Positions 8,735 through 17,552 of a DNA stretch of 64,000 nt are shown in pieces; position 1 is the first letter of the stretch, and each line of letters starts with the position of its first letter. The notes under the pieces are model-generated. The model was not told the origin of the DNA and ran no database searches. It saw nothing but the letters and a program-made list of their open reading frames with translations. Origin of the DNA: an uncultured Bacteroidota bacterium (GTDB lineage Bacteria > Bacteroidota > Bacteroidia > Chitinophagales > Chitinophagaceae); assembly GCA_946479615.1 (NCBI GenBank), contig CAMLGR010000005.1, positions 3,279 through 67,278 of the forward strand, written 5' to 3'. Both the position numbers and the translations under genes were made by a program.

Positions 8735-9313
8735 ATGGCTTCTCTTAAACTATACATGCTCCTGCTCGGCGCCTCCCCGAGAGGCCGGTTTACCGAACAA
8801 CACGATATCTTCTTCAGCATCGCAGAAAATCCCGCCAGTCTCATCCCTTCCATTAAACAAGTATGGCCCGAAGCAACCGATCAATTACACGTTGATGCCT
8901 GGCGTGAAGTGAATACCGTTGATGGATATACAATAGATATTGTCCCCAAACAAAATCCTTCCGCATTTCCTTTTGGTCCCCGCCTGTTCTTTATCAATCT
9001 CGGTGGTTATAAAAAAAATGAGTTTGATGAATTCCATTATAAAATACTGGTGGCTGCAATGAATAAGGGCGAAGCGGTTAAGAAAGCAAAGGAAACCGCT
9101 TTTTACAAACACATGGGATTTAAAGGCGCTACTTCTCATATCGATGATAAGTACGGAGTGGATGTGGACGACCTGTACGAGATCACGGATATATTACCCC
9201 ATGATCAGAAAGAAAAATATTCCATTGTACTCACCCAAGCAAGCATTGAGAGTGTTGATGAAATCCATCTCGGATATTTCACGTTAGATAAATTACCGCA
9301 GTTCGATAATTAG
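8735..9313 (+). CDS. DUF1543 domain protein
   Basis: The 192-residue protein begins with the DUF1543 signature KLYMLLLGASPRGRFTEQHD, followed by ADQLHVDAWREVNTV-like and FFINLGGYKKNEFDEFHYK segments. The C-terminal half contains KETAFYKHMGF and ATSHIDDKYGVDVDDLYEITD. No activity is known for the family; it is cytosolic and globular. The start at 8735 places the signature five residues in. An overlapping frame at 8676-8912 is rejected because it lacks this pattern. Confidence 0.85.
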   Translation: MASLKLYMLLLGASPRGRFTEQHDIFFSIAENPASLIPSIKQVWPEATDQLHVDAWREVNTVDGYTIDIVPKQNPSAFPFGPRLFFINLGGYKKNEFDEFHYKILVAAMNKGEAVKKAKETAFYKHMGFKGATSHIDDKYGVDVDDLYEITDILPHDQKEKYSIVLTQASIESVDEIHLGYFTLDKLPQFDN

Positions 9314-9518
9314 TGATCCTGTTTAACTTTTTCATATGCTATGCACCTGGAAGGTTGAACAAGAATCAGCAACAATAGTAGTTCCGTTTTCTACAGCGAC
9401 GTATTTTCCTCAAATAAATCCCCACTGACAGACCTGTTTTATCATTACCGGGGTGATTTATCCCGGCACATTTGTTGAACCTTTTACAGCAAATCTTTTA
9501 ACACAAATATTATTTTTT

Positions 9519-10055
9519 ATGGATAGCATTAATAAAAATCAACCCGAACAAAACCGTGATAACTTACACACGGGCGAAGCCATCAAAAAATTAAAAGAGC
9601 TGATTGATAAAACAAAAAGCTGTTTCTTTTGTACAGATTTTGTAACCGGTCCATCCGATGGTGTACGCCCCATGAGTGTGCAAAAAGTGGATGAGGAAGG
9701 TAATCTCTGGTTCCTTAGTTCTTCTGACAGTCACAAGAACCAGGAGATCGCGGCTGAATCATCTGTAAAGTTATATTTCCAGGGTTCTGCGCATTCCGAT
9801 TTTTTATACCTCACCGGCAGTGCTTCGGTTTCAAAAGATCGTAAAAAGATTGAGGAGTTATGGGAACCGCTTATGAAAACATGGTTCACCGAAGGAAAAG
9901 ACGATCCACGTATTACCGTGATAAAAGTGGCGCCACAGGAAGGATATTACTGGGATACCAAACATGGTAAAGCCGTAGCATTTTTGAAAATGCTGGCAGG
10001 TGCAGCGATTGGTAAAACCCTTGATGATTCAATAGAAGGTACGTTGACGGTATAA
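9519..10055 (+). CDS. FMN-binding split-barrel protein, pyridoxamine-oxidase-like (general stress type)
   Basis: The product has about 178 residues from the ATG at 9519. A GTG 66 bases upstream would add a non-conserved hydrophobic leader and is not preferred. The core shows IKKLKELIDKTKSCFFCTDF, VRPMSVQKVDEEGNLWFLSS, SVKLYFQG, FLYLTGSASVSKDRKKIEELW and ITVIKVAPQEGYYWDT. This is the pattern of the pyridoxamine-5'-phosphate-oxidase-like general stress proteins that bind flavin. The substrate is unknown. The gene is monocistronic and a long inverted repeat follows it. Confidence 0.85.
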   Translation: MDSINKNQPEQNRDNLHTGEAIKKLKELIDKTKSCFFCTDFVTGPSDGVRPMSVQKVDEEGNLWFLSSSDSHKNQEIAAESSVKLYFQGSAHSDFLYLTGSASVSKDRKKIEELWEPLMKTWFTEGKDDPRITVIKVAPQEGYYWDTKHGKAVAFLKMLAGAAIGKTLDDSIEGTLTV

Positions 10056-10104
10056 TTTAAACTTATATATATTAATTTAAAACCGGGATTTGTTTTTGTT
10101 TTTT

Positions 10105-10222
10105 TCACTCAAGACGCAAAGAGTTCACGCTAAGGCGCAGCTTGTCAATAATGTTGTATGTACCAATAGGATTATTGACAGCTTTTTTGCGCCTTAGCGT
10201 GAACTCTTTGCGTCTTTGCGTG
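10105..10222. repeat. Long inverted repeat of the ACGCAAAGA / TTCACGCTAAGGCGC family
   Basis: Positions 10111-10138 and 10189-10216 are a perfect 28-bp inverted repeat. Flanking bases extend it to about 45 bp, with ATTATTGACA at the loop edge (10171-10180) also pairing with 10141-10152. It fills the gap between the flavin-barrel gene and the carboxymuconolactone-decarboxylase-like gene. A frame read across it (10142-10387) encodes only repeat-derived residues. Confidence 0.9.
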
Positions 10223-10341
10223 AAATTTCTTTTTAACACTTCTACCCTTTCCATGTCCATTTCATTCTTATTGAGTTGTTATCAGGTAGTAACTGATATT
10301 TTAATCATGCCCTGCCTGGCAGCGGCAGCAAAACAAAACAA

Positions 10342-10887
10342 ATGGACACGTTTCTTTCCCCCATCGAACGACCCAAAGCCTGGATGATGCGGCTGGTATA
10401 TTTCTTTTCGCGTAAACAATTCGGCAAAGTATTGACACCTTTGAAAGTGCATTCCGCACGTCTTCCCATTCCTTTCGGAGTTTTTTATGGAAAAATCGCG
10501 AAGCTGGATAAAAAACTGGTGCTATCCCCGGAAATGATCATGCTGGTGCGTGAACAGGTAGCACGTATCAATGTCTGCCTTTTCTGTATCGATATTGGCC
10601 GGTTTTTCACGATCAATTCTTCGATGAACCAGGAAAAATTTGATGCGCTTGAACAGTATAGCACAAGTGAGTTATTTGCCAATGCAGAATGTGCAGCACT
10701 GGATTATGTAACGGAACTGGTAAAAGACAAGCAGGTGAACCCGGCTACGTTTGAGCGGATGTCAAAATATTATTCCGAGCGTGAGATTTGTGAAATCGTT
10801 TGGCTGGTAGCCAGCGAGCACGTCTACAATATGACCAATATCGGGCTGAATATTCATTCTGACATGTTGTGCTCTGTGAAGAGATAA
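10342..10887 (+). CDS. Carboxymuconolactone-decarboxylase/AhpD-like protein
   Basis: This 181-residue helical protein carries the redox-active CxxC of the CMD/AhpD family. VREQVARINVCLFCIDIG (about residues 69-86) contains the usual E-x7-C-x2-C spacing, with the later His replaced. ECAALDYVTELVKDKQVNP and SEREICEIVWLVASEHVYNM complete the all-alpha fold. Family members act as thiol peroxidase partners or small decarboxylases; which applies here cannot be told. The ATG follows an A/C-rich leader. It is convergent with the GH26-like gene. Confidence 0.85.
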   Translation: MDTFLSPIERPKAWMMRLVYFFSRKQFGKVLTPLKVHSARLPIPFGVFYGKIAKLDKKLVLSPEMIMLVREQVARINVCLFCIDIGRFFTINSSMNQEKFDALEQYSTSELFANAECAALDYVTELVKDKQVNPATFERMSKYYSEREICEIVWLVASEHVYNMTNIGLNIHSDMLCSVKR

Positions 10888-10898
10888 GTGATTGGGCA

Positions 10899-11008
10899 GG
10901 TTTTAGGTGTTAGGTGTGTTAAAGCATTACAGTCCGGATGTTTTATTTAATCGACCTGATGTACTATAAAAACTAACACCTAACACTTAACACCTAACAT
11001 CTAAAACC
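10899..11008. repeat. Inverted repeat of the TTTTAGGTGTTAGGTGT family at convergent gene ends
   Basis: GGTTTTAGGTGTTAGGTGTG (10899-10918) pairs with the AACACCTAACATCTAAAACC tail (10989-11008), with extra AACACCTAACACTT units before it. The right arm reaches the stop codon of the minus-strand gene at 11008. The position fits a shared terminator for the convergent pair. Confidence 0.8.
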
Positions 11009-12126
11009 TATCTATCCCTCAAATACCTGAACAGCGTATCCGATGCCTGCAGGTATTTATCTTTCGTGATAACCGATGACCACCATGCTTTCAATGAATC
11101 ATTTTTCGTGATCCGGGCATCGATATTTTTAAAATAAGGATTGTTCTTCCACATCGGTCTTGATTTCCAGAAGGAGTTGATGTAATGAATGGCTTTGATC
11201 ACATCGGGATTCCGGTCAACCGTTCTGAAGTAAGGCAGGAACCAATCTCTCCATGCACGTTCCGCATCGGCTTGCCGGGTCAGGTCAAGTGGTTCGCAGA
11301 TGCCATTTTTATCCAAAAACACCGTACTCGATTCCGCAATGAATAAAGGTTTGTGATGATCGCGGCCAAACTGTATCATCGGGTGTACAGAATCTGCAGG
11401 AATAAAATAAGAATACGCCACCCAATCCACATAGTCATCACCGGGATAAAATGCATCGAGTTCTTCTCGTGTTGTACCAATTCCTTTCGACTGCCATACA
11501 TAAGCCACGTTGTTGACCTGCATGGAATCGAATTTATCCCGTATTCTTTTCCAGGCCGGGATATAGTGTTGTTTTTTATAATCGTTCCATTCATAGCCAT
11601 TAAATTCATAACCGATCCGTAAAAACACAGGCCGGTTTCCCTGGCTTTTGATCCAGTTTCCCAATTTATAAATCAGTGCATCATGCCCGCCATTTGCTGT
11701 TATACTATCATTTCCCAGGCTCATATCCAATCCTATGGCCAGGCAGGAATTTTTAAAATCAGGATCGGCAGTGGTGACCGCCATGCTTTCCGGGCCATCA
11801 CCCCAATCGGCCAGTGTCGTTAATCCTTTCAGACCATTATTTGTTTCTGAAATGGGTTTTGAAGGATCAGGATGAAAGTCGGTGTATTGGGTAAAGCCAC
11901 CCGGTGCAGGAAAATGATCAAAATATCCATCTGTATATGTATCGGTACCGCCAATCGATTCAAGGTCCTGCCCGGTAAAAAGGATCACTTTTCCATTGGC
12001 TGGTTCAAATTTTTCCGGTCTTGTACTACCGGAGACAGCCTGTTCTTTATTCGTTGATGGCGTATCGTTGCAGGATAAGAGGAAAAGAACCGGCACGAGC
12101 AACAGGTAGTTTTGGTATTTATTCAT
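11008..12126 (-). CDS. GH26-like glycoside hydrolase lipoprotein
   Basis: The 372-residue protein has a lipoprotein signal (VLFLLSC, Cys about residue 19). The barrel carries GH26-type motifs: RIGYEFNGYEWNDY, where the Glu followed by N is the probable acid/base; YIPAWKRIRDKF; VAYVWQS; FYPGDDYVDWVAYSYF; and PLFIAESST, whose Glu is the probable nucleophile. GH26 enzymes cleave beta-mannans or related beta-glycans with retention. This protein diverges from the mannanase at 42928, so the substrate is open. It is not in a PUL; it is divergent from the Nif3-like gene, with about 84 bases between starts. Confidence 0.78.
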   Translation of the reverse strand: MNKYQNYLLLVPVLFLLSCNDTPSTNKEQAVSGSTRPEKFEPANGKVILFTGQDLESIGGTDTYTDGYFDHFPAPGGFTQYTDFHPDPSKPISETNNGLKGLTTLADWGDGPESMAVTTADPDFKNSCLAIGLDMSLGNDSITANGGHDALIYKLGNWIKSQGNRPVFLRIGYEFNGYEWNDYKKQHYIPAWKRIRDKFDSMQVNNVAYVWQSKGIGTTREELDAFYPGDDYVDWVAYSYFIPADSVHPMIQFGRDHHKPLFIAESSTVFLDKNGICEPLDLTRQADAERAWRDWFLPYFRTVDRNPDVIKAIHYINSFWKSRPMWKNNPYFKNIDARITKNDSLKAWWSSVITKDKYLQASDTLFRYLRDR

Positions 12127-12210
12127 GAAAACAATTTAATCGCGGGAATGAACCCGTTCCTCAATGTCGTAAAAAAAACGGATATTCGGTTTCACCAACT
12201 AAAGCAACTT

Positions 12211-13092
12211 ATGGATCGCAGAAATTTTGTCCGGCAGGTATCAGGCACGATGGGTGCTGTCGCCATTACAGGTCTGCCCTTTCATTTCAATGCGCCTGCA
12301 GGTTCTGTCATGACAATACAGGATATCATTGATATTATTACAAAGTCTGTTCCCGGTGCACCGTTTGCCGGCACCGTAGATACGATCAAGGCCGGCGATC
12401 CGAACCAGCCGGTCAAAGGCATTGTTACTACCATGTTCGCAACGATAGATGTCATTGAAAAAGCGATCCGGCTCGGTGCAAATTTTATTATTGCCCATGA
12501 ACCCACTTATTATAATCACCAGGATAATACCGATTGGTTAAAAGAAGATGATGTTTATAAATACAAGGAAGCCCTGCTGGCGAAGAATAAAATTGTTGTG
12601 TGGCGCTGTCATGACATCATTCATACACACAAACCGGATGGCGTATATGAAGGTGTGTTGTCAAAATTAGGATGGAAGAAATATGCAGATGCCGGCAGTC
12701 CTTTCCGGGTAACACTACCGGGCAGTTCGTTACAGGTTATTATCGATCTTGCTAAAAAATCGTTGCAGGCAGAACGGCTTCGTTATATCGGCGATCTCTC
12801 TGCTTCCTGTAAAAAAATATGTTTGATGGTAGGCGCTGCGGGTGGTTCGCGGCAGATCCCATTGATTAATGCAGAGAAGCCCGATTTGGTTATGATCGGC
12901 GAACTGGTGGAATGGGAAACCCTGGAATATATCCGGGACCTGCGCGCTTCGGGATCAAAGACATCATTGATCATATTAGGTCATATCCCCAGCGAAGAAC
13001 CCGGAATGGAATGGCTGGCGGATTGGCTGAAACCGCAGGTAACGGTAGCGGTGAAGCATGTGCCGACAGGGACGGTGGTGAAATGGAGGTAG
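12211..13092 (+). CDS. Nif3-like dinuclear metal-centre protein with Tat-type signal
   Basis: From the ATG at 12211 the product has 293 residues. It begins MDRRNFVRQVSGTMGAVAI, a twin-arginine signal (RRNFVR plus a moderately hydrophobic stretch, about residues 1-30). An upstream frame extension to 12112 is rejected because it overlaps the divergent gene's start. The mature part is Nif3-like: VKGIVTTMFATIDVIEKAI, NFIIAHEPTYYN, WRCHDIIHTHKPDG, LVMIGELVEWETLEYI and LIILGHIPSEEPGM supply the His/Glu ligands expected for the two metals. Nif3 proteins are hydrolase-like and of unclear function. Export is unusual and would need a folded, metal-loaded protein. Confidence 0.82.
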   Translation: MDRRNFVRQVSGTMGAVAITGLPFHFNAPAGSVMTIQDIIDIITKSVPGAPFAGTVDTIKAGDPNQPVKGIVTTMFATIDVIEKAIRLGANFIIAHEPTYYNHQDNTDWLKEDDVYKYKEALLAKNKIVVWRCHDIIHTHKPDGVYEGVLSKLGWKKYADAGSPFRVTLPGSSLQVIIDLAKKSLQAERLRYIGDLSASCKKICLMVGAAGGSRQIPLINAEKPDLVMIGELVEWETLEYIRDLRASGSKTSLIILGHIPSEEPGMEWLADWLKPQVTVAVKHVPTGTVVKWR

Positions 13093-13206
13093 AGTTGAAA
13101 TAAGAAATGAGAAATAAGGAATAATAAATTAAAAAGTGGTACACACTGGAATAAGAAACTATATCATTCTCTTTCATAAATCATTGTTGGATCTATTATC
13201 AGAAGC

Positions 13207-13752
13207 ATGACCAAAACTTTATACAAGGCCGGCATTTATCTTTTACTGGCTGCTATTACTTCCCTGCTTTTTGGAATCATCACACTGGCTGTTTCATCTA
13301 TTACATTAGTTTGGCTGGTCCGCTTCTTCGCCTGGTATATGATCATCAAAGGCTTTTTCCTGGGCGCCGGCGCCTGGCAAACAAGATGGGAAGAAAGGCA
13401 CTGGCAATTTCTGTTATGGTACGGGATACTAAATATCATTACCGGTGTTGCAGTATTATTATATCCTGGTCCAACTATGATCATACTGGGATTTATTGTT
13501 TCCATCAATTTATTGGCCGGCGGCATCCTGCAAATGGCTATGGCCGTTCACCTGCATCGCGAGATCCATGAAGGCGGGTGGCTGATCTGCAGCGGGATCA
13601 TTGCGTTAATCGCAGGTTTCTATATTTATTTTATTCCCAGGATCGAACCCACTACGATCATTTATCTTATTGCTGCTTCAGCGTTGATAGTAGGAATATT
13701 TCTTTTTTTCCTGGCGTTGAAAGCAAGGGATTGGCATATACATCTGAAGTAA
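13207..13752 (+). CDS. HdeD/DUF308-type membrane protein
   Basis: The 181-residue protein consists of six hydrophobic helices: about residues 8-30, 35-55, 65-85, 88-110, 124-142 and 148-170. It has the DUF308/HdeD texture: SSITLVWLVRFFAWYMIIKGFFLG, ILNIITGVAVLLYPG, SINLLAGGILQMAMAV and ISGIIALIAGF-like repeats. HdeD in enterobacteria is linked to acid resistance. In Bacteroidota homologues the role is undetermined. Membrane location is clear; function is inferred from fold only. Confidence 0.8.
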   Translation: MTKTLYKAGIYLLLAAITSLLFGIITLAVSSITLVWLVRFFAWYMIIKGFFLGAGAWQTRWEERHWQFLLWYGILNIITGVAVLLYPGPTMIILGFIVSINLLAGGILQMAMAVHLHREIHEGGWLICSGIIALIAGFYIYFIPRIEPTTIIYLIAASALIVGIFLFFLALKARDWHIHLK

Positions 13753-13794
13753 TGGTCCGAACCTGTAAGGTTGAATCTTATAAATCCTTTAAAA

Positions 13795-13820
13795 GTGAAT
13801 GGTGAATATTCACCATTCAC
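13795..13820. repeat. Perfect 26-nt palindrome GTGAATGGTGAAT
   Basis: GTGAATGGTGAAT is followed directly by its reverse complement. TAAATCCTTT occurs on both sides (about 13781-13790 and 13826-13835). It lies between the convergent stops at 13752 and 13876 and may terminate both transcripts. The neighbouring CATCTGTGTCATCCGTGTTCTATT (about 13838-13862) is in the same periodic style as the other spacer repeats. Confidence 0.8.
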
Positions 13821-13875
13821 CATCGTAAATCCTTTCATCTGTGTCATCCGTGTTCTATTCTTCTTATACCAACGG

Positions 13876-16800
13876 CTACAGTACAATTTTCCTGACACTA
13901 CCCTTGCTATCCGTCAATTCAATACCAGATACATTTTCATTGACAGCCAGGAAACGCCCTGACTGCGATAAGAATGCCGCCCCGTAATAAAACTCTTCTT
14001 TCTGTATACTTCCATTTTTATACCTGATGACCGCACTCACATCATCCGGGTTGACCGGGATGATCTTGTTTTTCTTCCGGAGAGAAAATAATTTTACCGG
14101 TCCCTGGTTCTGGCTTGCCGCTACCAAATAATTACCTGCACTACCTCTTAATTTCACCAATGCTTTTCCATTCCCCGGGATATAGATGCCACTTTGCAGC
14201 ATGGTCAATGGAGTAAACGCACCTTTCCCGTCTCCTTTAAGCAAAAGACCGTTTAAGGCATCATACCTGCCCACGGAAACTTCAGAACCATAATCATTTC
14301 CATTAAGCAATACATCCAGGTTGCCATCACCATCAAAATCATCGGCCACCATACCATTGATCACAGATACCTGTGCAGCGACCGGCAACGGGATGACGGT
14401 GAATTTTCCATTCCCATCATTCCGTAAAAAACAGGATTGGGAATTGTTAACACTGAGACGCAGTGCCCCTTTTCTCATTTCTGCCGTCAGCAAATCATCC
14501 ATTGTAGCAGTAGCAAAGGACTTATAGTCAGGAAACCGTTTCCTGATACTGATCATTTGCCGGAGCATATCATCTCTGCCAAATGCAGGAAATTCTTTTT
14601 TCTGTCCATTCACATCGGGTAAGAAGAAAGAAGGAATAGCAATATAACTGGTCGTATTCTCAAAATTTTTGGCAGTAATATAAACGGGATATTGATCACT
14701 GGCTTTGTACAAAGAATTCAAACCGGTATTGCCAACGATATAATCCATTCTTCCCGTATGCCTGAAATCACCTGCCACAATAGAGTTCCACCATCCATGC
14801 TGACCGGCAATGCCTGATGTTTCTGTGACATTACTGAATTTCCCGTGATTGTTTTTTAAGAAGGTGACCGGCATCCATTCCCCGGCCAGCATCAGATCCG
14901 TTTGATCGTCACCATCGAAGTCGGTGAAAAGTGCATCGCAAACCAACCCGATATCGAGCAGGCCAGGCGCGATCTCTTTTGTTACATCGGTGAATTTCGC
15001 ATGCCCTCCTTTGGAATCATTTCTTAATAAAATACTACTGACAGGTTTGGGATAACTCCAGGGTTCTACCCGACCCGAGACAAACAAATCCAGTTTACCA
15101 TCATTATTGAAGTCCATTGCCCTTACACAGAGTTTGCTGGTATGATTTTGCGGAAGGGCTGCTGTATCCAGTTTGAAATTCCCTTTTCCATCATTGATGT
15201 AAAGACGATCCTGGTAAGCCTGGTCACCCGGGCCAACCTTGTAGCCTCCACTGGCGATATAAACATCCGGTCTATTGTCGCCATTGGCATCAAACACCAA
15301 GATCCCTTCGTCCTTATATTCGCCGGCCCATACGTTTTCTCCCGGTAAAAAATCTTTTTGTATGAATTTCCCATTGGCCTGTTGAAGAAGAAGTTGTGCA
15401 TGATGATAGACATCACCACCAACGATCATATCATCGAGACCATTACCATCCAGGTCGGCCACAGCAAGTGCAGGAGCATATTCAGATAACTTATGCGGCA
15501 ATAACATCTGGATATTAAAATCGGTAAAGTCATCCGCTTTGTGCTGGTACGTGATTCCCGACCGTGTGGTTATTTCCTTAAATACGGTACTGCTGTCCAG
15601 CAATGGTTGTTGCGGGCAACAGGGATCTTTTGCATCGACAATATTTACCGATAATACCTGGTCAGCTTTTACAGAACTGATCGTTTGTTTTTTTCCATTA
15701 TTCCATACGATCACCACGGAATCGAGCAGGGTTGTTTTCCCCAATCCGAAATGAGCCGTATTTTGTACCGTAGATAAATAACCACGGTAGGGATTGTTCT
15801 CGTATGTCTGCAATTTGCCGTGATCATAATAAATCGTTGCCCAGGCACCGAGACCATTCACATTTCCCTTATCGCCTTTGAATGCGATTTGCAGAAAATG
15901 AGTATTGACCGTGTCTTTATCCCGGGTGGTGTTTCTATAGAGCAGCGCTTCATCATTAATATTGCTGATCACCATATCCAGGGCTCCATCATTATCGAAA
16001 TCTGCATATGCAGCGCCATTGGAAAAAGTCGGTAAATCAAGACCCCAGGAAACACTTTCATCCTTAAAAGTCAGATCGCCATTGTTACGAAAGGCATAGT
16101 TGTGTAATTTGATTCGTGGTATCTGGTCCAATAGCTGCTTGGTTGGAGTTGTAATAATGGCATCCTTGCGGAAATTAATAAAATCATGATCAGTCACGTC
16201 GCGGGGATATCCGTTGGTAACGACCAGATCGCGGTGACTATCATTATCAAAATCGGTAACCAGGGGGGTCCAGCTCCAATCGGTTTGTGCCATACCGCTC
16301 ATAAAGCTGATCTCGCTGAATGAAGGAGCGCCCACACTATCATTTTCTGTTATGCGGTAACCCTGGTTCAATTGCAGCGTATTGCGCACATACTGGTAGA
16401 GATAGCCATAGGCGTCAAAGTTTTGAAAGGTGTTGTAATTGTTGGCATTCATCATCACCTTCTTACGATAATTATCTTCCGGGCTCATATCCAGTGTCAC
16501 GATATCGGCCAGGCCATCGTTATTGATATCGGTGACATCCTGCCCCATCGAATTGAATGCAGTATGTTTGAAATATTCTTTGGCACGGTTCGTAAAAGTT
16601 CCGTCATGATTATTGACATACATGATATCGTTCGATAAAAAATCATCCGCTACCAGGATATCTTTCCAGCCGTCATTATTGATATCGCAGATGGACGCGC
16701 TGTGTCCGTATCCTTCATAGATCATCCCGGCCATAGCCGATACATCATGAAATACAGGATGACCAGCCACGCTATCCCAATCGTTGCGGCACAAGCGGCT

Positions 16801-17454
16801 CATGCTGACCGTGGAAGAATCCTGGCTGCGCTTGATAAATACGGAAGGGTTGTCACCGTTGGAAGCCGTGTTAACAGTTAAGAACATATCAAGGTCACCA
16901 TCATTATCATAATCGAAAAAACTCGCCATGGTTGACTGGGCATGAAGATCCAATCCATATTCCGCTGCCATATCTTTGAAATGCGGCACACCCTCTTTAT
17001 CCGCACCCTGGTTGATGTATAGGATATTGGTCCTTCGCAGGGAATCTTTATAAATCGTATTACAGATATAAATATCCTGCCAGCCGTCATTATTAATATC
17101 AACAATACTTACTCCTCTCGCCCACCGGTTCATGCTTCCTGCTCCTGCCTTATCGGTAATGTCCTCAAATTTCATTTTGCCTTTGTTGAGGTATAATTTG
17201 TTCGGCACTGTATTGCCTGTAAAGTAAATATCCTGTAGTCCGTCATTATTGAAATCACCCACACCTACTCCACCGCCATTATAAATATTTACAACAGCGA
17301 GGGGGTTGATCGAATCATTTTCCACAATGGCATTATTAAATGTAATGCCGGACCGCGAAGAAGGAATTTGCTCAAACAACGCAGGGGTCCTGGTATTGCA
17401 GGCAACAAGAGTAGTTACAAACAAACCAATAAATAGTAAATAAGAGAGTTTCAT
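13876..17454 (-). CDS. CRTAC1-type lipoprotein with FG-GAP/VCBS repeats and ASPIC/UnbV domain
   Basis: From the ATG at 17454 the product has about 1192 residues and a lipoprotein signal (TTLVAC). Seven to ten FG-GAP/VCBS calcium-binding repeats show D-x-[ND]-x-D-G motifs such as DFNNDGLQDIYF, DINNDGWQDIYI and DYDNDGDLDMFL. They form propellers before and after an ASPIC/UnbV domain (about residues 535-605; NPYRGYLSTVQNTAHFGLG, VVIVWNNGKKQ). In Bacteroidota this class is regularly encoded next to SusC/SusD. It is probably a surface glycan- or protein-binding component, but no activity is known. The start is set by the signal peptide rather than the 28-codon upstream extension. It lies downstream of SusD. 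Confidence 0.88.
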   Translation of the reverse strand: MKLSYLLFIGLFVTTLVACNTRTPALFEQIPSSRSGITFNNAIVENDSINPLAVVNIYNGGGVGVGDFNNDGLQDIYFTGNTVPNKLYLNKGKMKFEDITDKAGAGSMNRWARGVSIVDINNDGWQDIYICNTIYKDSLRRTNILYINQGADKEGVPHFKDMAAEYGLDLHAQSTMASFFDYDNDGDLDMFLTVNTASNGDNPSVFIKRSQDSSTVSMSRLCRNDWDSVAGHPVFHDVSAMAGMIYEGYGHSASICDINNDGWKDILVADDFLSNDIMYVNNHDGTFTNRAKEYFKHTAFNSMGQDVTDINNDGLADIVTLDMSPEDNYRKKVMMNANNYNTFQNFDAYGYLYQYVRNTLQLNQGYRITENDSVGAPSFSEISFMSGMAQTDWSWTPLVTDFDNDSHRDLVVTNGYPRDVTDHDFINFRKDAIITTPTKQLLDQIPRIKLHNYAFRNNGDLTFKDESVSWGLDLPTFSNGAAYADFDNDGALDMVISNINDEALLYRNTTRDKDTVNTHFLQIAFKGDKGNVNGLGAWATIYYDHGKLQTYENNPYRGYLSTVQNTAHFGLGKTTLLDSVVIVWNNGKKQTISSVKADQVLSVNIVDAKDPCCPQQPLLDSSTVFKEITTRSGITYQHKADDFTDFNIQMLLPHKLSEYAPALAVADLDGNGLDDMIVGGDVYHHAQLLLQQANGKFIQKDFLPGENVWAGEYKDEGILVFDANGDNRPDVYIASGGYKVGPGDQAYQDRLYINDGKGNFKLDTAALPQNHTSKLCVRAMDFNNDGKLDLFVSGRVEPWSYPKPVSSILLRNDSKGGHAKFTDVTKEIAPGLLDIGLVCDALFTDFDGDDQTDLMLAGEWMPVTFLKNNHGKFSNVTETSGIAGQHGWWNSIVAGDFRHTGRMDYIVGNTGLNSLYKASDQYPVYITAKNFENTTSYIAIPSFFLPDVNGQKKEFPAFGRDDMLRQMISIRKRFPDYKSFATATMDDLLTAEMRKGALRLSVNNSQSCFLRNDGNGKFTVIPLPVAAQVSVINGMVADDFDGDGNLDVLLNGNDYGSEVSVGRYDALNGLLLKGDGKGAFTPLTMLQSGIYIPGNGKALVKLRGSAGNYLVAASQNQGPVKLFSLRKKNKIIPVNPDDVSAVIRYKNGSIQKEEFYYGAAFLSQSGRFLAVNENVSGIELTDSKGSVRKIVL

Positions 17455-17496
17455 ATAATAGTAACGTATGAGATGTTTACCGTTCTTTCTGTAAGA

Positions 17497-17529
17497 GCGA
17501 AAGGCTCCTCTGTTGGAGGAACCTTTTGC
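17497..17529 (-). terminator. Hairpin between SusD and CRTAC1 genes (attenuator candidate)
   Basis: GCGAAAGG and TCCTC (17497-17510, one bulge) pair with GAGGA and CCTTTTGC (17516-17529). It lies in the 98-base spacer after the SusD stop. No U-run follows on the minus strand, so it may trim or stabilise the transcript rather than stop it fully. Confidence 0.45.
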
Positions 17530-17552
17530 GGGAAACAATTATATAATGAACA

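Noticed and set aside
10142..10387. 81-codon plus-strand open frame
   Set aside because: It reads across the long inverted repeat and into the start of the CMD-like gene; its residues (LRLSVNSLRLCVKF) are just translated repeat words.
206..11008. Possible CRISPR arrays among repeated spacers
   Set aside because: The repeats are paired inverted arms, not regularly spaced direct repeats, and no cas genes are present.
12112..12210. In-frame N-terminal extension of the Nif3-like gene
   Set aside because: It overlaps the start of the divergent GH26-like gene and would bury the Tat signal within the protein.
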